A DNA stretch of 42,467 nt from Chloroflexota bacterium (GTDB lineage Bacteria; Chloroflexota; Anaerolineae; Promineifilales; Promineifilaceae). The stretch is from positions 1 to 42,467 of the forward strand of contig JAJRYT010000108.1 of the NCBI GenBank assembly GCA_024275635.1, read 5' to 3'. The position numbers were made by a program, and so were the translations under genes. Each line of letters starts with the position of its first letter. Position 1 is the first letter of the stretch. The notes under the pieces were generated by a model. That model did no database searches. It was not told where the DNA came from and worked only from the letters and a program-made list of their open reading frames with translations. Below, piece after piece: positions 35,790-42,467 of this stretch.

Positions 35790-35943
35790 ACAAACAGGGA
35801 GAACCTGATTGTGAAAATTGTGGTTTACCGGGGACTATGCTAAAATTCGCGGCAAAATATGGCGCAATCCCACATTGCGCTATATTTTTGTAAAAACACA
35901 CTAACCGATAAGAATCTATGGTTAGGTGGAGGAAGAGAGAAAA

Positions 35944-37554
35944 ATGAAATCAAGAACATTGGCCTTACTTACAGTACTGGTCGTTGCGGTCCTGTTCATT
36001 GGCACAACGGCCGTAAAGGAAACGGCCGCACAAACACAAGGTACCGAAAACCTGCTCGTGAACCCCGGTTTTGAAAATGGAAACCATCATCAAGACCAAA
36101 TCGCTGAAGTAGTCGTCCCTGACGGCTGGCGGCTGCATTACGTGGATGGGGTGACATTCCCCGGCGCGTGGGATAATTTGCCCGCGGCCCGGCCGGAATC
36201 AACCGTCTGGAACAGCCAGGGCGGCATCCCGGAAGGGGAAGAACTCCTGTGGCGCGATGGCATCTACACGCTCAAAGTGTTCAAAAGCTGGACGCCCATG
36301 TATGCTGCCATTTCCCAGGATGTTCCCGGCCTGGAAGTGGGCCGCCGCTATCGCCTGGTTGCGCCCATCTACACTGATGTGGTCATGGAATACACCGGCG
36401 GCAAGAAAATCCCGCCGGATCGTCCTGATTCCGGACAGGTTCGCCTGGGCGCAGGACCAACAGGCGCTGCCTGGCGAGATGAGGGGGCTATCGCTTACAG
36501 TGGTTGGTGGACAGGGGCAACTATTTCGCCCTTTTACCAAGCGTATGCGGTTTTTGTCTACGATTTCACGGCTACGCAAGAAAACATGACCGTCTGGATT
36601 GAGTTCCGTTCCACGTATCCGTACCCAAACAATGGCTTTTTCATGGATACGATAGGGTTGTATACTCTCGACGAGGTAGATTCGACGGTCACGAATCCGG
36701 CTCCGGCCGGCGGCGGTGCGCCAGCGCCAGCCGGACCGCCGCCAACGCCTTTCCCCACCCCCACACCGCGGGCTGACGGCGCGGTTATTCATGTGGTTCA
36801 ATCGGGCGATACGATGTGGACAATTGCCATCCGCTATGCCGAGGTGATGGGGTTAACGGCAGAGGAAGCGCTGCCGGCCATTCGAGATCTAAATAATAAC
36901 CCGGCCTTCATCAATGTGGGACAGGAATTGGTGATTGTACCGCCGGGACAAACAGCGCCGGCTGAGGAACCAACTCCGGAAACGGCCGCTGAAACTGAAG
37001 GAGATGTGGCCGAATCGGTAGAAGAACCAACGGCCGTTCCCACCCCGGAATTGATTGCCGAAACGACCGACCAGCCCGATACGGCGAATGCGGTTTGTGT
37101 CGCTGCTTTTGACGATGCGGATGGCAACGGCCAACGTGGCGTTAGTGAAGGGTTAATGGCCAATGCCGCGATCAGCCTATTCCGCGCCGGCAGCAACGTG
37201 GCTACCTATGTCACCGATGGCATTAACGAACCGTACTGCTTTCAGAATTTGGATGCGGATTCGTACCAGGTTCAGATTTTCCCACCGGCCGATTATACGA
37301 TGACGACGACCGGCAGTTGGGCGGTTGCGGTTTCCAACGGCATGTCTATTTCTGTCGAATTTGGTACACAGTATAATCCCAATACAGAAGCTGTGGCTGA
37401 TAGCGGGGCTGCCGAAACGTCCGTTTCCACAGCCGATGATACGCCCTCCACGCCGGAAGAGTCCACCGCCAACGTGGGCCTTATCATCCTGGGCGTTGCC
37501 ATAGCCTTGGTTCTATTAGCCGGTGTTGGTGTCGTCTTGCTGCGTAAAAGTTAA
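35944..37554 (+). CDS. Secreted LysM/SdrD-like surface protein with C-terminal anchor
   Basis: 536 residues from ATG 35944, 9 nt after GGAGGAAGAG; an in-frame GTG upstream is rejected. Signal peptide (about 1-30, ending ETAAQ). Jelly-roll carbohydrate-binding-like domain (about 38-245: NLLVNPGFENGN, FFMDTIGLYTLD). Pro-rich linker. LysM (about 280-325: HVVQSGDTMWTIAIRYAEVM). Acidic PTPE-type linker. SdrD B-like domain (about 380-470: VCVAAFDDADGNGQRG). Thr-rich stretch and a C-terminal membrane helix (about 510-532) with LLRKS. LysM suggests peptidoglycan or glycan binding. Anchored in the membrane, it would act outside the cell. Confidence 0.88.
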   Translation: MKSRTLALLTVLVVAVLFIGTTAVKETAAQTQGTENLLVNPGFENGNHHQDQIAEVVVPDGWRLHYVDGVTFPGAWDNLPAARPESTVWNSQGGIPEGEELLWRDGIYTLKVFKSWTPMYAAISQDVPGLEVGRRYRLVAPIYTDVVMEYTGGKKIPPDRPDSGQVRLGAGPTGAAWRDEGAIAYSGWWTGATISPFYQAYAVFVYDFTATQENMTVWIEFRSTYPYPNNGFFMDTIGLYTLDEVDSTVTNPAPAGGGAPAPAGPPPTPFPTPTPRADGAVIHVVQSGDTMWTIAIRYAEVMGLTAEEALPAIRDLNNNPAFINVGQELVIVPPGQTAPAEEPTPETAAETEGDVAESVEEPTAVPTPELIAETTDQPDTANAVCVAAFDDADGNGQRGVSEGLMANAAISLFRAGSNVATYVTDGINEPYCFQNLDADSYQVQIFPPADYTMTTTGSWAVAVSNGMSISVEFGTQYNPNTEAVADSGAAETSVSTADDTPSTPEESTANVGLIILGVAIALVLLAGVGVVLLRKS

Positions 37555-37559
37555 GTTAA

Positions 37560-37594
37560 CCTCCCGGAGGTTTAGGTTTACGACCTCCGGGAGG
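37560..37594. repeat. Inverted repeat CCTCCCGGAGGT...ACCTCCGGGAGG
   Basis: Perfect 12-bp arms with an 11-nt loop after the LysM gene, shared with the hairpin at 19379-19434. No T-run on the plus side (CTTTACC), so termination is uncertain. Confidence 0.8.
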
Positions 37595-37596
37595 CT

Positions 37597-37830
37597 TTAC
37601 CATTTCTCAATGGCCAGCCAGGTGTTGGTTGTTGTGAACAGAATATAACTACTGGGGCGATCGCTGAATTGCAGAATAGCCCCTGGGAAAAATCCTGGAC
37701 AACAAAACCATCAACCACCTTTTCCACTTCGCGGGGAGCGTCCAAACTGACCACAACAGCCGGATCGGTCAGCCATAAATATTGGGGGATGAATAGAAAA
37801 TTCTACCGGCATGGCGACTCGCCTTCCCGC
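37597..37830 (-). pseudogene. Frameshifted 3' fragment of an unknown gene
   Basis: On the minus strand one frame reads LTDPAVVVSLDAPREVEKVV, then FVVQDF, and another continues PGAILQFSDRPSSYILFTTT and ends WLAIEKW-stop at 37597. The two join if one T is added to a run of five T in GATTTTTCCC (about 37700). Further upstream (right) the frame meets TAG near 37790. It looks like the end of a real gene whose 5' part is gone. I do not recognise the family. The plus-strand open frame over this region has poor protein character. Confidence 0.5.
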
Positions 37831-38397
37831 GCCGGCGGCACATACAGTCTAATGCCTGACTATACCCAATTGACAAAACTAGTGATTACCCACTCTTTCA
37901 CATATAGTATATGCCATCTCGCGCCCATGAAAACACTGAAACCGCACTATTCGGAACAACCCCAATTCTGGCAAAAACTTCTACGGGTATTCAATTGTGT
38001 TCATTTTTTAACGGGAGGTATAACGGTTTAATTGCCAGAGTAATCTGGCTTCGGTAAACAGCAACGAAAATGTATTATGCCAATCCGTGTCCATTTTTAG
38101 CGTGTTCATTTATTTTCGCGTGCTGGCGTGTCCGCAGAACAGATCTTATTGTGAACCTATCTTACCAAGATGGTCGTATCCGGCAAGCACCTGACTACTG
38201 CTAACAAATTCTATACCATCTTCCCGCCTGCTCTGATGTCAAGCTGAGGAATTGCCGACGCTACCTGACCGTGTGATCGTAAACAGAGGCATGGGAACAA
38301 CTTGAAATGCAAAGTGTCAATGTATTGGGCGCGTTAGCGCTCGTCGCTATTCTGAGAAATTAGCGTACAGAAAACAGGCAAAGTTACCAATGAAAAA
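37831..38397. other. Spacer without recognisable genes
   Basis: About 570 bp holding only short, poor-quality open frames on both strands. No ACGGCCGT lies here, part of a motif-free gap from 37038 to 38973. It may be eroded sequence between the fragment at 37597 and the adhesin pseudogene. Confidence 0.55.
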
Positions 38398-38429
38398 GGG
38401 ATTAGCGACAGTGAGATGTCGCTAATCCC
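38398..38429 (-). terminator. Terminator of the minus-strand adhesin
   Basis: Perfect 13-bp arms GGGATTAGCGACA/TGTCGCTAATCCC with a 6-nt loop. Read on the minus strand, it is followed by TTTTTC, 39 bp after the adhesin stop (38468-38470). Confidence 0.85.
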
Positions 38430-38467
38430 TTCACCTGTCTTATCGCTACAAATGGCTCTTAACTAAG

Positions 38468-41400
38468 CTAATCACCGCTACATGACGCCATTCCCAGGAA
38501 TTGAACCGTTATCCGGTCTTGTCCTGGCAAACGGTAATCCAGTATCCGCACAGTGGCAAAGCCTGAGACCTGATAGACTGTATTGGCGCCGTTACCTTGC
38601 GTGGCATCCCAGACCGGTACCACAATGTCCATACTCATTAGTTCATCCAGAGCATTGCGCACCTTTTTGGCATTGGAAACCCCAGGTTTGCCCTCAATCC
38701 AATCTCCGATGGAGACGATATGGTCGTTAGGATCATTGGGGTTGATGTAGGTATGACTATTGCCGGGTGGTGTCAAGCTGGCTACTAATGTTGGGACACC
38801 ATTGGCGCCGGTCCAGGTCAGCCAGCCAAAGTTGCCTGGCTGGGTTCCATTGAAGATGTCGGGTAGAGTGTCACCCGGCTGTGCGCCAATCAGCGTATCT
38901 GCGTGTAGAGCAATGGGGGTCACTTTAGTTGGAGTTGTTTTGGATAGCGATGTCGTAAACAGCCTGACCGCCCACGGCCGTTGTCTGGTCAACCGGTGTT
39001 CCTGTCAGGTCGTAAACAAAACCCGGCCCCACAGTCAGCGCTGCTTCGGCTAAATTATTCGCCGTATCTTCTTCCGCTGTGGCTGTCGTTGCCGTTGCCT
39101 GGTTGATTAATTGTGAATCCAACGCCGCCCCGGCGTTAAGACGCGCTACCAGCGTGATTTGCGCCGATGCGCCTATTGCCAGATCGCCAATCTGCCAGGT
39201 CGGATCGCCATTATTGAGCGTGGGCGTAAAGGGGCTGGTTTGGCGGATGTAGCTCATGTACGCGGGAAGAACATCTGTCACCTGTACATCAGCGGCAGCT
39301 AATAGCCCATTATTTTCCAACGTCAAGGTGTAGGTGACTTCGCGGCCAATGACGCCTACGCCGGGGCCGCTTTTGCTCATTGCCAGGTCTGGCCCTTCAA
39401 AGTGGAGGGTCTCTGTCTGGTCGAGCGTCACTCCGTCAGCCACAATCATAATCACTGCTGGTTCGTAAGTCGTCCCGGTGATGAATCCAACCAGATTGCC
39501 AGCGCTATCACTGGGTGTTGGCGGCTGGGTGATGGCGACGCCGATTGTGGCGGTGGAGATAACGGCCGTTGCGTCGGGCACGGGATTATCAAAAGCATCG
39601 CGCAATTGAATCGTGACTGTAATCGGCGTCGCGCCGTCGGCCGGAGCCGTTTGGGCGCTAACTTGCATCGTAGAAGCGGCGGCGTCTACCGGGCCGGCCA
39701 CAAAGTTGATCGTTTCTAAAGCAAGCAAATCTCCGGTTACGGTATCGCGTATTTGCAATGTCTTGCTTTCCGCCCACGAGGAGGCCAGCGTCCAGGTTAC
39801 TTGACCGTTAGCGTCCGTTTCCGCCGGGTTCGCCGGAGAGAGGGTGTTGGCGCTGCCGCCAACGAGAAGCTCTACACCGCGGACAGCTACCGGATTGCCT
39901 AACGCATCTTGGAGCGTGGCGTCAATGGTTATGGTTTGGGCATTATCGGCTACGGCCGTCGTCGGTGTGATGACGATGACCGAGTTGCCCGCATCTGGCC
40001 CGGCGGCGATGAAGGTGAGCGTAACTGTCTGGGTTAGCGTGATGCCGTCGGTTCGATCTACGGCCGTCATCACCACAATTTGCGGCGTTGCAGCCCGTAC
40101 AGTTGCCAACACCTGCCCCTGAGAATTGGTCAGTGTAACCGGCTGGGTAACTGTAATGGGCGCGGTCTCATCCACTGCCTGGATGACGACGTGTTTGTTG
40201 GGAATGGGATGTCCATTACTGTCCAGCAGCGTAGCCGTGAGTGTAGCTTCATCAGCGCCACCGGCTGTAACGGTTGTCTTGTCAGTTGCCAGTGTAGAAA
40301 CGTCGGTATTCACGTCTCCATGGACAAATTCTACTTGTCCAACGCTTAACACCACATCATAGTCTACATCTCGTAGGGAAATATCTTTTATTTCTACGAC
40401 TGTTGATGCTAACGTAAAGTTGATCTCTCCATTAGCATCTGTAGTGGCAATCCCCGAAGGCGTGATGACATTACCATTACCGGCGACGATAAGATACACA
40501 CGGCGATGTACAGCTGGATGACCCAACGCATCATGCAAGGCGGCGGTAACCGTAATTGTTTGTACGCCATCAGCCAGCGCTGTCGTCGGTGAAATGACAA
40601 TTGTAGATTGAGGCGGATCGGACGGGCCGGCAACAAAGGAGATTGGCACGGTTTGCGTCAGTGTAATGCCATCTGTCTGATCTACGGCCGTGACGATCAC
40701 ATCCTGCACTTCGGTTGAACTTAAAACCGCCTGTACCTGGCCGGAAATATTGGTCACGGTGATAGGCTGGGTAAGCGTCAACTCCGTGCCTGAAGTCAGG
40801 GTGGCGACCTCTTTGCCTGACACCGGATGACCATAGCTGTCAACCAGGGTGGCTGTCACCGTCGCCTGGCTGCTGCTATTAGCGACAACGCTGTTCGTAT
40901 CTACTGTCAACTGGGAGGCGTTCACATCTACCGGACCAACAGTAAAGGTCACCTGGGCTTGTGTATCTAATTGGATGCCATCGCCAAAAGCGGTGATGGT
41001 TTTTATGCCGGGGGTGGTGGAAGTGATGACGGCCGTCACCATGCCATCAACATCAGCATTACCTAGAGAAACGGTTCCGGTCACAAGTTGTCCATTGAGG
41101 TAGGCGTCAACGCCGTCAATATCCAACACGATCGGCTTACCCGGCAGCGGATCATCGTTCTGATCGCGCAAGGTGACGGTGATGGTAGCTGTGGTCAGAC
41201 CATCAGCGATTAAGGTATCCGGTACGGCCTCTACAGAGGAGCGATGCGGGTCGGCGCTGGTGAACAGCAGCGGCACGTTCTGGGTAATGGTAATGTTGTC
41301 TGTGACGTCTATCACCTGTAGCGTGGCTGTTTGGGCCACTGCCGAACGGACGGAGCCAGCGACTTACCCCAGCGCGTCGGTCATGTCCATCTCCTGCGTC

Positions 41401-42003
41401 AGCGTAATGGCTGTTCCACTGGCTGTCACAGCCACTTCTTTGCCGGGGACGGGATTATCATACGGATCGCGCAAGGTAACGGTGAAAACGGCCGTGTGCG
41501 TGCCATTGGCTACGACTGATGTGGGATTAACTACAAAACTGGAGTGTGCCGGGTCTGGCAGGCCGGGCGTAAATGTGACCGTCACCGATTGGGCCAGGGT
41601 GACATTATCTTCTACGGTGCGTGCCGTCACCAGAACGGTTTGTGGCGCGTAGGTGGCGTTGATAGCGCCAATAGCCTGCCCCTGGGCATCAGTCGGCGTA
41701 GCAGGTTGGGTTACGTTGACGTCTGTGCCCGGCGCATTGATAGCGACGTTATAATCGGGCAGCGGGTTACCAGCGCCATCGCGCACGGTGACGGTGATGA
41801 CGGCCGTGCTGAGGCCATCGGCGGTTAATTCTGTTGGAGCAACCTCAATCGTGGAGTTGTAGCGATCTACGGCATAATCGCCGAACTCAATTGTAAACAA
41901 TGCGCCGCCATATGCGCTTACCGAAACTGTATCTGATGTAGTAGAAGTATAATTAACCGGATTAACCTCTTCAATGACATAAGTCGTTGTAGACAACGCC
42001 CTC
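38468..42003 (-). pseudogene. Big_1/DUF11 repeat adhesin, IS-cut, with internal stop and frameshift
   Basis: Reading from the IS end: the tail of an SdrD-like domain (YVIEEVNPVNYTSTT), eight invasin-type Big_1 repeats of about 85-105 residues (consensus ADG..TITVTLRDA.GNPVPG...TQPVT.TDA.GQ...), a DUF11 domain (GREVTYTLTLENNG), a second, broken DUF11, and a C-terminal domain ending ILDYRLPGQDRITVQFLGMA. Lesions: no N-terminus or signal peptide (IS junction near 42003); TAA at 41364-41366 in TDALG-stop-VAGSV, where CAA to TAA fits the repeat; and a frameshift near 38925-38930 (QNNSN | KVTPIALHAD). Originally it was a large cell-surface adhesin. High Thr/Val content gives many shadow frames on the plus strand. 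Confidence 0.85.
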
Positions 42004-42360
42004 TGTGTCAATATAGTATGAGACAACTTCAACTCAGAAATTAGTGTAGAATCTGAGGGCGAAAGGAGCAAATAAATGTCTCAAAAACGATCGCATACAT
42101 CATACCAGAATGGGTCCAAACCGACCGTTCGACCTGATCCGGAGGTGGTAGCTCAAGCAAAACGGCGAACCTTTACCGCCGCCTACAAACTGGGCATCGT
42201 GGAAGAAGCCGACCAATGTGGCCGGTCGGGTCAAGTTGGCGCTTTGTTGCGACGGGAAGGGCTGTACTCTTCGCATCTGACAACTTGCCGCCGTTGTTGG
42301 GTTAGCGTGAAAACGGGAATGCACCCGATGCCCCCTTCGTGGCAAAGTTTATGGTGATAA
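42004..42360 (+). mobile_element. IS remnant inserted in the adhesin (left end plus orfA)
   Basis: The adhesin reading frame becomes foreign at TGTGTCAATATAGTATGAGAC (42004 on), taken as the IS left end. GAAAGGAG and the transposase orfA follow. The right part is missing: orfA loses homology near 42285 and unrelated sequence begins by 42386, so only about 350 bp of an expected 1.2 kb remain. Confidence 0.65.
42076..42357 (+). pseudogene. Transposase orfA (IS3-like), truncated
   Basis: 93 codons. The N-terminal part, with KRRTFTAAYKLGIVEEADQC and GQVGALLRREGLYSSHLTT, is the helix-turn-helix of IS3-type OrfA transposases, which reads the element ends. After CRR (about residue 72) the sequence WVSVKTGMHPMPPSWQSLW does not fit the family, whose members continue with a Gln/Arg-rich helix and leucine zipper, so a deletion or frameshift has occurred. 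No orfB with the DDE catalytic domain follows. GAAAGGAG is 8 nt before ATG 42076. It is non-functional on its own. Confidence 0.75.
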
Positions 42361-42385
42361 ACCACTTCGCCAGAGGCGCCTTCAT

Positions 42386-42467
42386 ATGAATTCTGCCACA
42401 AAAAACAACTACTCACGAATTTTCGTTTGGTTCATCTGGTTCATTGCCTTGCTGGTTTTCAGCCAGC
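42386..42467 (+). CDS. Start of a secreted protein, cut by window edge
   Basis: ATG 42386 opens a frame to the window end (27 residues): a polar start MNSATKNNYSRI followed by the hydrophobic stretch FVWFIWFIALLVF and SQ, which looks like a signal peptide or first membrane helix. AGAGG lies about 10 nt upstream. It starts 28 bp after the truncated transposase and on the opposite strand to the adhesin, so a rearrangement joined them. The family is unknown. Confidence 0.5.
   Translation, partial: MNSATKNNYSRIFVWFIWFIALLVFSQ

Noticed and set aside
37669..38031. 120-codon plus-strand frame after the LysM gene
   Set aside because: Overlaps a minus-strand fragment with much better protein character; no ribosome site.
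2223..41366. Alternative genetic code
   Set aside because: TAA, TAG and TGA each interrupt a gene here and each also ends intact genes in the window.

Overview
The window looks like a chromosomal segment of a member of the Chloroflexota, probably an Anaerolineae/Ardenticatenia-like filamentous or sludge-type lineage. This is inferred from gene content: a BTAD-kinase-NB-ARC-WD40 giant regulator, an FMN-riboswitch-controlled RibXY-type transporter, an SfLAP/GAP-family membrane protein, DUF4349, and long Big_1/DUF11/SdrD-like adhesins. GC is moderate (about 55 percent by eye). Genes lie on both strands and most are housekeeping or transport genes.

Layout. 1-664: 3' part of a methyltransferase. 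732-5618 (minus): a very large signalling protein split by one in-frame TAG. 5695-6321 (minus): a zinc-ribbon protein of unknown role. 6388-9551 (minus): TetR, ABC-2 ATPase and two permeases, with tandem TetR-type palindromes upstream. 9660-13722: a second TetR gene divergent from an SfLAP protein that overlaps a rifampin-phosphotransferase-like dikinase. 13764-13873: tRNA-Glu(TTC) with its promoter and terminator. 14088-15047 (minus): a sensor kinase lacking its ATPase domain. 15377-17113: a second ABC-2 ATPase/permease pair. 17275-19368: NfeD-flotillin. 19553-22473: FMN riboswitch, terminator and riboflavin ABC importer. 22518-24372 (minus): DUF4349 lipoprotein and a metallophosphoesterase. 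24494-25699: tsaE-tsaB. 25835-26854: CDP-paratose 2-epimerase-like protein. 27324-28550: PAS histidine kinase. 29045-31069: glycogen debranching enzyme. 31174-35789: gnd, nnrE, rpiA and a glycosyltransferase in a tight or overlapping run. 35944-37554: LysM/SdrD-like secreted protein. 37597-42003 (minus): decayed genes, including a large adhesin cut by an IS end. 42004-42357: IS remnant. 42386-end: start of a secreted protein.

Two window-wide signals stand out. First, the palindrome ACGGCCGT occurs about 64 times by hand count (one per roughly 660 bp, against less than one expected by chance). It appears in every reading frame and in spacers, reminiscent of cyanobacterial HIP1. Second, at least five otherwise well-conserved genes (BTAD-WD40 protein, both ABC-2 ATPases, rpiA, adhesin) are interrupted by a single in-frame stop codon, each one substitution from a sensible codon. 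There are also two frameshifts and an IS remnant. All three stop codons are affected and all three also end intact genes, so a reassigned code is unlikely; real decay, readthrough or consensus errors must be told apart.

Functional themes are riboflavin import under FMN control, drug or lipid export and detoxification under TetR control, glycogen and pentose-phosphate metabolism, tRNA t6A modification, membrane microdomains and surface adhesion.
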